Assembly: GCF_000564855.1 (NCBI RefSeq)
Contig: NZ_AYXG01000165.1
Span: forward strand, 39,208 to 103,207
From: Actinokineospora spheciospongiae
GTDB taxonomy: Bacteria > Actinomycetota > Actinomycetes > Mycobacteriales > Pseudonocardiaceae
Length of the DNA: 64,000 nt
Direction of reading: 5' to 3'
Shown: positions 51,361-59,775 of the stretch, one piece after another
Numbering within the stretch: the stretch's first letter is position 1
Layout: the number at the start of each line of letters is the position of its first letter
The notes under the pieces: generated by a model
What the model was told of the DNA's origin: nothing
Database searches by the model: none
Seen by the model: the letters and a program-made list of their open reading frames with translations, nothing else
Program-made: the position numbers and the translations under genes

Positions 51361-52253
51361 CAGCGGAGTTCCTTTCGCCTGCGGCCGAGCGCGAACCGCT
51401 TGCTCACGACCGCTTCCAGCGGCCTGCGGACCGCGGCGGTGGCGACCTCGGCCACGTCCGCCCACCACGGACTGATCTTGGCCGGGCGGTCCACGATGGC
51501 ACGGCAGACGATCTCCGCGGCCTCCTCGGGGCTCATGCCGGGGATGTTGTCGAAGGTCTTGGTGGGCGCGGACATCCGCGTCTTGATCAGTGCCATGTAG
51601 ATGGACGTGGCGGTGACGTGGTCGCTGGCCGCCTCCGAGGCGACGCTGCGGAAGAACACGTCGAAGGCGGTCTTGGACGCCTGGTAGGCCGCCCAGCGCG
51701 GGGCGGGCGGGATGCGCACGCCGATCGTGGAGATGTTGACCAGGTGCCCCTCGCCGCGCGCGCGCATCGACGGCAGCAGGCCGAGGAGGAGCTTGACCGG
51801 GCCGAGGTAGTTGATCGCCATGGTGCGCTCGAAGTCGTGCATCCGGTCGTAGGAGTCCGAGATCGACCGCCGGATCGACTTGCCCGCGTTGCTGACCACC
51901 ACGTCCACGTGCCCGTGCTCGGCCAGCACCCGCTCGGTGAGCGCCGCCACGGCGTCCATGTCGGTGAGGTCGGTGGGGTAGGCGTGGGCGGTGCTGCCCG
52001 CGTCCGCGAGGTCCTTGACCACCTCCCGCAGCGCGTCGCGGGTCCTGGCCACCAGGAGCACGGTGGCCCCCGCGTGGGCCAGGCGGCGCGCCGTGGCCTC
52101 ACCCAACCCGAAGGAGGCGCCGGTCACCAGTACGATCTTGCCGTGGACCGCGTCGCGCAATGCCCGCTCGTCGACCCCACCGCGCGGATTGGTCAGCCAA
52201 TCCGCCACCGGGCCCCGGGTCAGTGCCGCCAGCACCGGGTTGATGCCTGCCAT
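51360..52253 (-). CDS. Short-chain dehydrogenase/reductase
   Basis: 297 residues, classical SDR. Cofactor motif TGASFGLGEATARRLA (about 45-60), NAG at VVSNAGKSIRR, and the catalytic Ser...YxxxK in RWAAYQASKTAFDVF. VLLVARTRD after the second strand suggests NADP preference (Arg). An N-terminal extension of 40 residues is normal for SadH-like members. The ATG at 52253 is preferred to an upstream in-frame start because it gives the standard N-terminus. It is the first gene of the lipid operon, divergent from a TetR regulator. Confidence 0.9.
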   Translation of the reverse strand: MAGINPVLAALTRGPVADWLTNPRGGVDERALRDAVHGKIVLVTGASFGLGEATARRLAHAGATVLLVARTRDALREVVKDLADAGSTAHAYPTDLTDMDAVAALTERVLAEHGHVDVVVSNAGKSIRRSISDSYDRMHDFERTMAINYLGPVKLLLGLLPSMRARGEGHLVNISTIGVRIPPAPRWAAYQASKTAFDVFFRSVASEAASDHVTATSIYMALIKTRMSAPTKTFDNIPGMSPEEAAEIVCRAIVDRPAKISPWWADVAEVATAAVRRPLEAVVSKRFALGRRRKELR

Positions 52254-52313
52254 GTTCCCCGCCCGCCGTTGGGATAATATGGGAATTTGAATACCCGTAC
52301 GATCCATTCCTTG

Positions 52314-52330
52314 TCAACCTGTAGAGTTGA
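52314..52330. promoter_or_regulatory. Candidate TetR operator between SDR and tetR
   Basis: TCAAC-N7-GTTGA inverted repeat, 4 bases before the tetR start and 60 bases from the SDR start, in an A/T-rich spacer that also carries GGGATAATATGGG. Good position for coordinate repression of both genes. Confidence 0.5.
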
Positions 52331-52334
52331 GCAC

Positions 52335-52946
52335 ATGTCGCGTCTGACCCGGGTCGAGAGCCAGACCCGCAACCGCGAGTCGCTGCTGCGGACCGCGCGG
52401 CAGATGTTCCTCGCCGACGGCTACCACGCGACCTCCATCGCGCGGATCGCCGAGACCGCCGGGTTCAGCACCGGCGCGGTCTACTCCAACTTCGAGGGCA
52501 AGGCCGAGATCGCGCTGCTGGTGCTGCGCGACATCCACGGCGAGCAACTCGGCGCGCTGCGGGCGATGATCGCCGAACCGCTGGAGCTCGACGAGCAGCT
52601 CGACCGGCTGCGCGAGTGGGCCAACGGCGCCATGACCTGCGGCTGGCCCCGGCTGGAGCTGGAGTTCGCCCTAGACGCGCGGACCGAGGACGCGCTGGTG
52701 CGGGTCGAGGCCGACCGGCAGCGCTCCACGGTGGACTTCCTCACCGAGGTCATCGAGCAGCGGCTGACCGCCATCGGGGCCGACACCGGGGCCGTGCCGG
52801 TCCGCCTGCTGGTCGAGGCCGGGGTCAACCTGGCGATCGGGCTCGCCACCCGGCGGGTGATCGACCCCAAGGTGACCGCGGACAGCCTGGTCGACATCAT
52901 CCGGACCACGCTGGCGGTCATCCCCCGGCACCCGGTGAAGGACTGA
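52335..52946 (+). CDS. TetR-family regulator of the lipid operon
   Basis: 203 residues. The N-terminal DNA-binding domain has LLRTARQMFLADGYHATSIA and the helix-turn-helix ARIAETAGFSTGAVYSNFEG (about 34-53). The C-terminal ligand domain is helical and unlike others here. It probably represses itself and the divergent SDR-FadD-patatin-monooxygenase operon, with a fatty acyl-CoA or related lipid as inducer (inference from the gene context). ATG chosen because an upstream in-frame start lies inside the operator region. Confidence 0.9.
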   Translation: MSRLTRVESQTRNRESLLRTARQMFLADGYHATSIARIAETAGFSTGAVYSNFEGKAEIALLVLRDIHGEQLGALRAMIAEPLELDEQLDRLREWANGAMTCGWPRLELEFALDARTEDALVRVEADRQRSTVDFLTEVIEQRLTAIGADTGAVPVRLLVEAGVNLAIGLATRRVIDPKVTADSLVDIIRTTLAVIPRHPVKD

Positions 52947-52968
52947 TCCACCGGCTCTGATCTGCGGG

Positions 52969-54405
52969 TCAGACTCCGAAGTCCGGCAGGGGTGCCATCA
53001 GCAGCTCCACCAGGGTGCGCACGCCGAAACCGGTCCCGCCGCGCACCCACTCCCCGTTGTCGGTGTCCGCCACGGCCGTCCCCTGGATGTCCAGGTGCGC
53101 CCAGGGGATGCCCTCGGGGACGAATTCGGCCAGGAAGAGCCCCGCCAGCAACGCCGTCCCGTGCCGCACCCCTGTGGTGTAGTTCACCAGGTCCGCGATC
53201 GGCGAGGCGAGCTGCGCGCGGTAGGAACCCGGCAGCGGCAGCGGCCAGATCCCCTCCCCGGCCCGCGCCCCGGCGCGGCGCACGGCGTCGGTCCAGACCG
53301 GCGAGGTGCCCATCACCGCCGCCACCTCGCGCCCCAGCGCGACCGCCGCGGCGTCGGTCAGGGTGGCGATGTCCACGATCGCGTCCGGTTCCCGCTCCCC
53401 GGCGAGCACCAGGGCGTCGGCCATGATCAGCCTGCCCTCGGCGTCGGCGTTGCGGACCTCCACGGTGCGCCCGCCGCGCAGGGTGAGCACGTCGCCGACG
53501 CGGATCGGGTCGGCGCCGAGCATGTTCTCCGTCAGCGGCAGCCAGGCGTCCACCCGCAGCGGGCAGTCCAGCACCGCCAGCGCGGACACCGCCGCGAGCA
53601 CGACCGCGGCGCCCGCCATGTCGGCCTTCATGTCGACCAACTGGGCCGTGGGCTTGAGCGACAGGCCGCCCGCGTCGAAGGTCACCCCCTTGCCGACCAG
53701 GGCCACCGTCGCCCGGGGCGACTCGGGTTCGTGCGTGAGCCGCACCAGGCGCGGCTGCCTGGGTGAGCCCCGGCCGACGCCGAGCAGGCCGCCCAGCCCC
53801 TCCTCGGTCATCCGCTCGACGTCCCAGACCTCGCAGCGGACACCGGTCTCGGCGGCCATCGACCGGGCCCGGTCGGCGAACACCCCCGGGGTCAGGTCCT
53901 CCCCCGGCTCGTTGACCAGGTCGCGGGCCAGCAGCACGGCCGAACCCAGCACCTGGGCGACCGCCAGCGCCGCCCGGGTCTCCCGCTCGTCGGCGACCAC
54001 GATGTCCACCCTGGCCAGGATCGGCTCCACGGCGTCGGAGCGGTAGCGGGTGAAGCGGTAGCCGCCCAGCAGCAGGCCCTCGACGACGGCGCGGACGGCG
54101 ACCGGGGCGGGCACCTCCCCCGGCACGGTCACGGCCAGGCTGGGCACGGTCACGGCCCTGGCCACCGCCGCCATCGCCCGGCGCAGGACCGCGCCGTCGA
54201 CCCGCCCGCGCGGCCCCAGGCCGACCAGCACCTCCGTGCGGCCCAGACCGGGGATCGGCAGGACCTGCCCGACCGAGGCGTCGAAACCCGCGGCGCGGAG
54301 GAATTCCGGGGTGACGGCGTCGGCGCCCTCGCCCGCGAAGACCCCGACGACGGCCGCCGCCGCGGTGGCGGGCGGGCGCCGGACCAGGTCCCACTCGATG
54401 CTCAT
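52969..54405 (-). CDS. M17 leucyl aminopeptidase-like protease
   Basis: 478 residues. The dinuclear zinc site is complete: Lys/Asp in VGKGVTFDAGGLSLKP (about 240-255), Asp in VDMKADMAGA and Asp/Glu in VRNADAEGRLIMADAL (about 315-330, the family's NTDAEGR block). M17 enzymes remove N-terminal residues from peptides. The N-terminal domain is less conserved. Its ATG overlaps the stop of the TPR gene (ATGA), so it is co-translated with it and with the precursor-like peptide upstream; a role in trimming that peptide's leader is the obvious hypothesis. A housekeeping pepA would not normally sit in such an operon. Confidence 0.9.
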   Translation of the reverse strand: MSIEWDLVRRPPATAAAAVVGVFAGEGADAVTPEFLRAAGFDASVGQVLPIPGLGRTEVLVGLGPRGRVDGAVLRRAMAAVARAVTVPSLAVTVPGEVPAPVAVRAVVEGLLLGGYRFTRYRSDAVEPILARVDIVVADERETRAALAVAQVLGSAVLLARDLVNEPGEDLTPGVFADRARSMAAETGVRCEVWDVERMTEEGLGGLLGVGRGSPRQPRLVRLTHEPESPRATVALVGKGVTFDAGGLSLKPTAQLVDMKADMAGAAVVLAAVSALAVLDCPLRVDAWLPLTENMLGADPIRVGDVLTLRGGRTVEVRNADAEGRLIMADALVLAGEREPDAIVDIATLTDAAAVALGREVAAVMGTSPVWTDAVRRAGARAGEGIWPLPLPGSYRAQLASPIADLVNYTTGVRHGTALLAGLFLAEFVPEGIPWAHLDIQGTAVADTDNGEWVRGGTGFGVRTLVELLMAPLPDFGV

Positions 54406-56921
54406 GGCCGTCGAGTCTGCCTCCCCGCGCCCCATGCCTCCAGGGTTGTGGCGTACTCGTCGGCCAGCCCACCCATGCCGCAGGCGCCGCCGACGCGCCG
54501 CCAGCCGCGGGCGGCGGTGATCGCGTACGGGTCGACCCGCAGGGCTTGCAGGTAGCAGTCCTCGGCGAGGACGGGCTGGCCCGCGCGCTCGAAGCACTCC
54601 CCGGCCAGCGCGTAGCCGCGGGCGGTGGCGATCGGGCCGAGGCGGGCGGTGCGCAGGTAGCTCTCGGCGGCGGCGTAGGTGTCGGGGTCCTCCCCCATCA
54701 GGATGGCCTCGGCGACCTCCATGTGGGTCTTGGGCTCGTACGGGTCCAGGGCCAGGACCTCGGCCACCCGGCGCGCGCCCAGGGCGGTGTCGCCGAGGGC
54801 GAAGGCCTCCTTGGACCGGCTCTCCAGGCAGGCGCGCAGGTTCTCCCGGGCCAGGAACTCCTCGTACGGGGTGCTCGGGACCAGGGCGCGGGCCAGTTCC
54901 TCGGCGCGGTCCATCTCCCGGGTGAGCCGGTCGCGGTCCCCGCGCAGGAACGGCACGTAGGTGACGCTGCGGTAGAAGCGGCTCTCCATCATCTTCTTCT
55001 CGAAGTCGGAGTACCCGTCGTCGGCGAGCAGTTCCACCAGCGCGGCCTCCGCCGTGTCGCGCCAGGCCTGGGCCTCGTCGGGGGAACGGGTCTCGCGGGC
55101 GTGGAAGACCACGGCGAACACCGCGATCACGAACCGCAGGTGCGTGGGGCAGGCGGGGTGCCCGGCGATCTCGAACGACGCCGTGGGGGTCACCACGGCG
55201 GTGCCGACGCCGCCGACGTAGGCCACGACGTCGCGCCAGTGCCGCAGCCGCAGCTCCGCCGGGTCGGCGCCGAGGTCGGCCACCGGGACCGGGGGCAGCA
55301 GGTCGAGCACGACCTTGCCGAAGCCCAGCCGGAACAGCACCGCCGCGGTCAGGTACCGGCGCTCGGCGTCGGCCCCCGGGAACTCCTCGACCCACGCGCA
55401 GAGCCGGTCCCAGGCGGGGGTGCGCAGGTGCGCGGGGAGCTGCGCGGGGTGGTCGACGGCGAACTCGTCGAGGCCGGACTCGCGGACCAGGTTGGCGCGG
55501 AACGCGGGCGGCATCAGCCGCTGCCAGTGGGGTTCCGGCGGGGTGCCGCGCTCGGCGAACCCGTGCGCCAGGGTCGGCAGGTCGGCGTAGAGGCCGGGTG
55601 AGAGGGACTGCCCGAGGTCGAAGTAGGCCGCGTGCATCCGGTGGTGCCAGTTGCCGGTGTGCGGGCGGCCGGGGTCCGGGGCGGCGGCGCGGCGGACGAC
55701 CTCGGCCAGCGGCTCGTCGTCGGCGCACAGGCCCAGCAGGACTTCGCGGGTGCGGGTGGAGCGGGGGGCGGCGCGGAAGGCGCGCTCGGCGAGCACCCTG
55801 GCGAACTCCTCGTGGCCCAGCCGCCGCGCCGCGCCGACCGCGCCGAGGAGGGCGAACGCCGTCCCGTACGGGCCGAGCCGGGCGGCGTGCAGCCACCCGG
55901 CGAGGGCGGTCTCGTCGTCGCCGTCGCGCTCGGCGGCCTGGGCGAGCTGCACCCGCACCTTGATGTCGGTGGGGTCCAGAGCCACCGCCTCGGCGAGCAC
56001 CGCGTCCTCGGCGGCGCGGTCGCCGGACTTCGCCGCGATGTCGGCCCGGCGGTCCAGGACGCGGCGGCGCATCTCCAGCGCCAGCAGGGACTCCTCCGGC
56101 GACTCCGGGGTGAGCGCGGCGGTCAGCGCGGCGGCGTCGGCGAGGACCCCGGTGGCCCTGTCCAGGTCGTGGGCGCGCTCGGCGTGCAGCGACTCGCGCA
56201 GCCGCAGCCGGGCGGTGAGCAGCGTGTGGTCGAAGGCGGGCAGGTCGGTGACCATCCGCTTGAGCAGGTCGGCGGCGCGGCCGAGGTGCAGCGGGGCGTC
56301 GGCGTCGCTGTCGGCGTGCCGGGCGAGCAGGTAGCCGTACGCGGCGAGGGCCTGGGCGTGCGCCGGGGTGGGCAGCGGGTGGTCGACGAGCCGAGCGTAG
56401 GCGGCGCGGGTGCGCTCGCCCAAGCCCTCGACGGCGAAAAGGGCGGTGGCCCGCGCCAATTGCAGGTTCGCCAGCACCGGGTCGGCGCATTCATTGTCGG
56501 CGAGGTCCGCCGGAACCACGTCCAGAACGGCGGAATGCAGACAGACGGCGATCAGCCAATAGGCCAAACCGACGCGGTCGACGGAATCCAGTTCGTCTTT
56601 TCGGACGAATGCGGTGGTGAGTTTCCGCCAATCAGCACCCGCGAGCGGTCCCGGGAGGCCGGTCGGGTCGGTCGCGCGGTGCTCGCGCAGCCCCGACTCC
56701 CGGTGCAGCAGGGTGCGGAAGCTCGCGGGCATGCTCATGCCGAAGCGCGGCGCGAGCGGTGCCCGCAGTTCGAACAGGCGGGCCGCCAACAGCGGCGAGC
56801 GGGCGTGCACCGGGGCCGCCGGTGAGTCCGATCCATCCAGGTACGGGCGGTACAGCTCGAAGGTCAGCCAGCTCGGGGCCTGCACCCCGGTCCGGCCGCG
56901 GGCGCGTTCCCAGCGGTCCAC
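54402..56921 (-). CDS. Large duplicated TPR protein, candidate peptide-maturation factor
   Basis: 839 residues, soluble. It consists of two related halves: a block at 64-78 (MPASFRTLLHRESGL) recurs at 470-484 (MPPAFRANLVRESGL), each followed by helical repeats with TPR character (AEDAVLAEAVALDPTDIKVR and AEDCYLQALRVDPYAITAAR). I recognise no catalytic motif. The GTG is chosen because GAGGGGGAG lies 5 bases upstream. It follows the precursor-like gene at 57013 after a strong hairpin and is coupled to the M17 peptidase. It may bind or modify the peptide; no function is assigned. Confidence 0.7.
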   Translation of the reverse strand: MDRWERARGRTGVQAPSWLTFELYRPYLDGSDSPAAPVHARSPLLAARLFELRAPLAPRFGMSMPASFRTLLHRESGLREHRATDPTGLPGPLAGADWRKLTTAFVRKDELDSVDRVGLAYWLIAVCLHSAVLDVVPADLADNECADPVLANLQLARATALFAVEGLGERTRAAYARLVDHPLPTPAHAQALAAYGYLLARHADSDADAPLHLGRAADLLKRMVTDLPAFDHTLLTARLRLRESLHAERAHDLDRATGVLADAAALTAALTPESPEESLLALEMRRRVLDRRADIAAKSGDRAAEDAVLAEAVALDPTDIKVRVQLAQAAERDGDDETALAGWLHAARLGPYGTAFALLGAVGAARRLGHEEFARVLAERAFRAAPRSTRTREVLLGLCADDEPLAEVVRRAAAPDPGRPHTGNWHHRMHAAYFDLGQSLSPGLYADLPTLAHGFAERGTPPEPHWQRLMPPAFRANLVRESGLDEFAVDHPAQLPAHLRTPAWDRLCAWVEEFPGADAERRYLTAAVLFRLGFGKVVLDLLPPVPVADLGADPAELRLRHWRDVVAYVGGVGTAVVTPTASFEIAGHPACPTHLRFVIAVFAVVFHARETRSPDEAQAWRDTAEAALVELLADDGYSDFEKKMMESRFYRSVTYVPFLRGDRDRLTREMDRAEELARALVPSTPYEEFLARENLRACLESRSKEAFALGDTALGARRVAEVLALDPYEPKTHMEVAEAILMGEDPDTYAAAESYLRTARLGPIATARGYALAGECFERAGQPVLAEDCYLQALRVDPYAITAARGWRRVGGACGMGGLADEYATTLEAWGAGRQTRRP

Positions 56922-56947
56922 GACGACTCCCCCTCGGACCGGTTCGA

Positions 56948-56976
56948 CCACCGCGGCGGTGCACCCGCCGCGGTGG
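56948..56976 (-). terminator. Strong hairpin between the precursor-like gene and the TPR gene, possible attenuator
   Basis: Perfect 12-base arms CCACCGCGGCGG and complement with a 5-base loop, 37 bases after the precursor stop and 27 bases before the TPR start. No T tract. In ribosomal peptide loci such a stem often makes more precursor than enzyme mRNA (family knowledge). Confidence 0.6.
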
Positions 56977-57012
56977 CTCCCGGACGTGTTGTGCCTTCTT
57001 GAGCGCGGTGGC

Positions 57013-57102
57013 TCAGGCGTCGACGAGGCAGACCCAGCAGTCGGCGGCACCGGTGCTGATCTCGACCTCGTCGGCCAGGGATTCCCAGGACTCGTAGGAC
57101 AT
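57013..57102 (-). CDS. 29-residue precursor-like peptide with a CWVC core (candidate RiPP)
   Basis: A short gene with every hallmark of a ribosomal peptide precursor. AAAGGAG lies 6 bases before the ATG and a -35/-10 promoter 40 bases upstream. The first half is acidic (begins MSYESWESLADEVEI, five Glu/Asp), and the second half reads STGAADCWVCLVDA with a Cys-Trp-Val-Cys centre. A strong hairpin follows, then a TPR protein and an M17 peptidase on the same strand; a class V aminotransferase and an exporter lie just upstream. No LanB/C, YcaO, radical SAM or lasso gene is visible, so the modification type is unknown. Confidence 0.65.
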   Translation of the reverse strand: MSYESWESLADEVEISTGAADCWVCLVDA

Positions 57103-57138
57103 TTCGCGCTCCTTTTTCCCGACGGCGAACGTGAGCGG

Positions 57139-57167
57139 AACATAGCAGCGGGAAACACGTCCGACAA
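57139..57167 (-). promoter_or_regulatory. Promoter of the precursor-like peptide operon
   Basis: TTGTCG (57167-57162), 17-base spacer, TATGTT (57144-57139) on the minus strand. The transcript would start about 30 bases before the ATG. It lies right after the class V aminotransferase stop, so the peptide operon has its own start even if read-through occurs. Confidence 0.6.
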
Positions 57168-57189
57168 GACGGTCACCGGGGCCGTCCTG

Positions 57190-58296
57190 TCAAGAAACCC
57201 GGCGGGTGACGGCCGTGAGGAATCGTCCGATCTCCGCGTCACCGGTCCAGTGGTGCGGGGCGGCGCGCACCCAGCCGTCCGGGTGCGACACGTGGTGCCC
57301 GTCGGCGAGCAGAGCGGCCACCAGGTCGCCGCCGGTCCGCGCCGGGTGCCGGAACGCCACGATCCCCGACCACTCGTCCGCCGACGGCTCGCCCGGGGTG
57401 GCCAGTTCGCAGCCCGCCTCCAGCAGCCCCGCGCGCAGCCTCGCGGTGAGCCCGCGGACCCGGGCGGCCACCGCGCCCAGGCCGATCCCGGCCAGCTCGG
57501 CCAGGGTCTCGGCGAGGCCCACCATGGCGAGCACGTCGTACATGCCGCCCTCGACCCTGGCGGCGGACGGGCGCGGGCGCAGGTCGTAGCGCAGCAGGCC
57601 GGGTCCGTCGAACAGGTCGTTGGCCCCCTCGTACCCGACCCACCCGCAGGGCAGCCGCAGCTCGTCGAGCCTTTCCCCGCGGCAGAAGAAGATCCCAGTG
57701 CCGGTGGGACCGCACAGCCACTTGTGCGCGCCCGCCGCGAGGAAGTCCACCGGGGTCGCCCGCAGCGACAGCGGCACCACGCCGAGGCTCTGCACGGCGT
57801 CCACGCACACCAGTGCCCCCGCCGCGTGCGCCAGCGCCACGACGGCGTCGAGGTCCACCCGGAACCCGGTGGCGAAGTGGACGTGGCTCACCGCGACGAG
57901 CCGGGTGCGCGGGCCGAGCGCCGCGGCGACGTCGTCGAGCCGGTACCCGTTGCCGCGCAGCGGGACCCAGCGCAGGCGCACGCCGTCGAGGCGCCGCCAC
58001 GGGTGCACGTTCGCCGGGAAGTCGCCCTCGAACACCACCACCTCGTCGCCGGGGCGCCAGTCGATCCCGTCGGCCACCAACTGCAACCCGGTGGAGGTGT
58101 TGGGCACGAACGCGATCTCGTCCTCCCGGCAGTCGAGCAGGCCCGCGGCGAGCGCGCGCGCCCGGCGCCGCGCGGGGAAGACCCGCCCGATCTCGGCACT
58201 GCCGAAGGGGAACACGTCGTTCAGAGCCGCGGCCATGGCCACCCGCGCCGGTTCCCGCAGCCGCCCGAGACCGGCGTAGTCCAAGTAGGATTCCAT
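57190..58296 (-). CDS. Class V PLP aminotransferase / cysteine desulfurase-like enzyme
   Basis: 368 residues of the NifS/kynureninase/isopenicillin-epimerase group. The PLP lysine is in FLAAGAHKWLCGPTGTGIFF (about 203), with VPNTSTGLQLVADGI, VSHVHFATGFRVDL and CVDAVQSLGVVPL before it. The cysteine that NifS/SufS use as persulfide carrier is not obvious, so desulfuration is uncertain; epimerisation, elimination or transamination are other options. Its ATG overlaps the MFS stop by one base, and the precursor promoter follows it. Confidence 0.83.
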   Translation of the reverse strand: MESYLDYAGLGRLREPARVAMAAALNDVFPFGSAEIGRVFPARRRARALAAGLLDCREDEIAFVPNTSTGLQLVADGIDWRPGDEVVVFEGDFPANVHPWRRLDGVRLRWVPLRGNGYRLDDVAAALGPRTRLVAVSHVHFATGFRVDLDAVVALAHAAGALVCVDAVQSLGVVPLSLRATPVDFLAAGAHKWLCGPTGTGIFFCRGERLDELRLPCGWVGYEGANDLFDGPGLLRYDLRPRPSAARVEGGMYDVLAMVGLAETLAELAGIGLGAVAARVRGLTARLRAGLLEAGCELATPGEPSADEWSGIVAFRHPARTGGDLVAALLADGHHVSHPDGWVRAAPHHWTGDAEIGRFLTAVTRRVS

Positions 58297-59489
58297 CACG
58301 CCGCCCGGCGCCGGAGCAGGGCGACGCCCAGCGCCGCCAGCAGCGGCACGCCGTGCAGCAGCAGCACCCACTCGGCCACCCGGGACGGGGCGAGGACCGC
58401 GCTGGTGACCACCAGGCCCGCCATGAACCCGCTGTTGACCACCACCTGCGACAGCCCAAACACCGACCCGCGCTCGCGGTCCGGCAGCCGCTGCACGGCC
58501 TGCTTGAACGCGATCTCGCTGAACGCGTCCCCGATGCCCGCGGCCACCCCCGCCGCGATCCGCAGCCCCCAGGTGTCCGCCTGGAACAGCCCGATGAACC
58601 CCAGCGACATGACCACCGTGGACAGGCAGAACACCAGTCCGGGCGCGCGGGCGATGAGCCGGTTGGCCAGTGGTCGCAGCGCGAAGCTGCCCAGCAGCAG
58701 CCCCGCCGCCCACCCGCCCCAGAGCAGCCCGGCGACGCGTTCGGCGCCGTCCGCCGACAGCGCGCCGCCGAGGATCGGGATGCCCACGTGCTGCGAGGAG
58801 CTGCCGAAGGCGTCCAGGGCGCGCAGCGCGAACAGCGGCACCAGCCCGGCCGCCACGACCACCGGCCACGCCGCCACCCGCGCGGTGCCCACCGCCCCGG
58901 GGTCGTCCTCGCGCAGCCGCACCCGCAGCGCCAGCAGCACCGCCGCCGACAGCGCGTAGGTCGCGGCGTCCAGGGCGAACACCCCGCGGAACCCGACGAG
59001 CGGCACCACCAGCGCCGAGAGCCCCATGCCGAGCAGGAACGCCACGCCCTTGAGCCCGGCCAGGACGCTGTTGACCAGTTGCGCCCGCTCCCCGGCGAGC
59101 ACCGGCGTGGCCGCCGACAGCGTCCCCTCGAACACCGACCGCCCGATCCCCACGGCGAACACGGCCGGGTAGAGCCACCACCGCTGCGCCCCGTCCGGCA
59201 GCACCGCGAGCAGCCCCAGCACCACCAGCCGCAGCACGTCGGCGGTGATCATGGCGGTGCGGCGGTCCCACCGGTCGCCGAAGGCGTGCCCGAGCCTGCC
59301 GCCGACGATGGCGCCCGCGTAGAGCAGCACGCTGACCAGGCCGGTGGCCAGGGCCGAGCGCGTGCGCTCCCAGACGAACACCGACAGGCAGACGAAGTCG
59401 AGCGCGTACCCGATGTCCGAGACGGCCTTGGCCGCCAGCAGCGCACCGAGCTGCCCGCGGCCCGGTCGGGCCTTCACCGCGGAGGTCAT
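58296..59489 (-). CDS. MFS transporter, probable exporter of the peptide locus
   Basis: 397 residues with about 12 hydrophobic segments. Motif A is GHAFGDRWDRRTAM (about 66-79), and AVSDIGYALDFVCLSVFVWE forms the first helix. It belongs to the MFS_3/enterobactin-exporter-like group. No clear ribosome binding site precedes the ATG at 59489; a GTG 6 bases upstream is possible. It starts the minus-strand series transporter, class V aminotransferase, peptide, TPR, peptidase. Confidence 0.85.
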   Translation of the reverse strand: MTSAVKARPGRGQLGALLAAKAVSDIGYALDFVCLSVFVWERTRSALATGLVSVLLYAGAIVGGRLGHAFGDRWDRRTAMITADVLRLVVLGLLAVLPDGAQRWWLYPAVFAVGIGRSVFEGTLSAATPVLAGERAQLVNSVLAGLKGVAFLLGMGLSALVVPLVGFRGVFALDAATYALSAAVLLALRVRLREDDPGAVGTARVAAWPVVVAAGLVPLFALRALDAFGSSSQHVGIPILGGALSADGAERVAGLLWGGWAAGLLLGSFALRPLANRLIARAPGLVFCLSTVVMSLGFIGLFQADTWGLRIAAGVAAGIGDAFSEIAFKQAVQRLPDRERGSVFGLSQVVVNSGFMAGLVVTSAVLAPSRVAEWVLLLHGVPLLAALGVALLRRRAA

Positions 59490-59775
59490 CGGCACATCAA
59501 ACCGGCAACCGGCCGCGGGGCACAGGGTTTCGCGCGACAACCGGCCGGCGTTCCGCCCGTCGGCCCGGTGTGGACACGATCATCACCACCCGTTGCCGGA
59601 GATCATCCGGATACCCCCGGTCGGTGCGACCGACAGCGGCGAGTCGTCCGCCGCGACGGCGTCCGCTGACACGCTGCGTGAAAGTTTGGCGTTATGCCGC
59701 CGCTCCACGGTGGTAGGTAACCGGCAAGCAGCACCGATCACGAGCCCGCCCCGGCGGGCGGATGGGAGGAATCCG

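Noticed and set aside
57190..58296. Class V aminotransferase as a housekeeping cysteine desulfurase (iron-sulfur assembly)
   Set aside because: No SufBCD, IscU or similar genes nearby and no evident active-site Cys loop; it is coupled to an MFS exporter.
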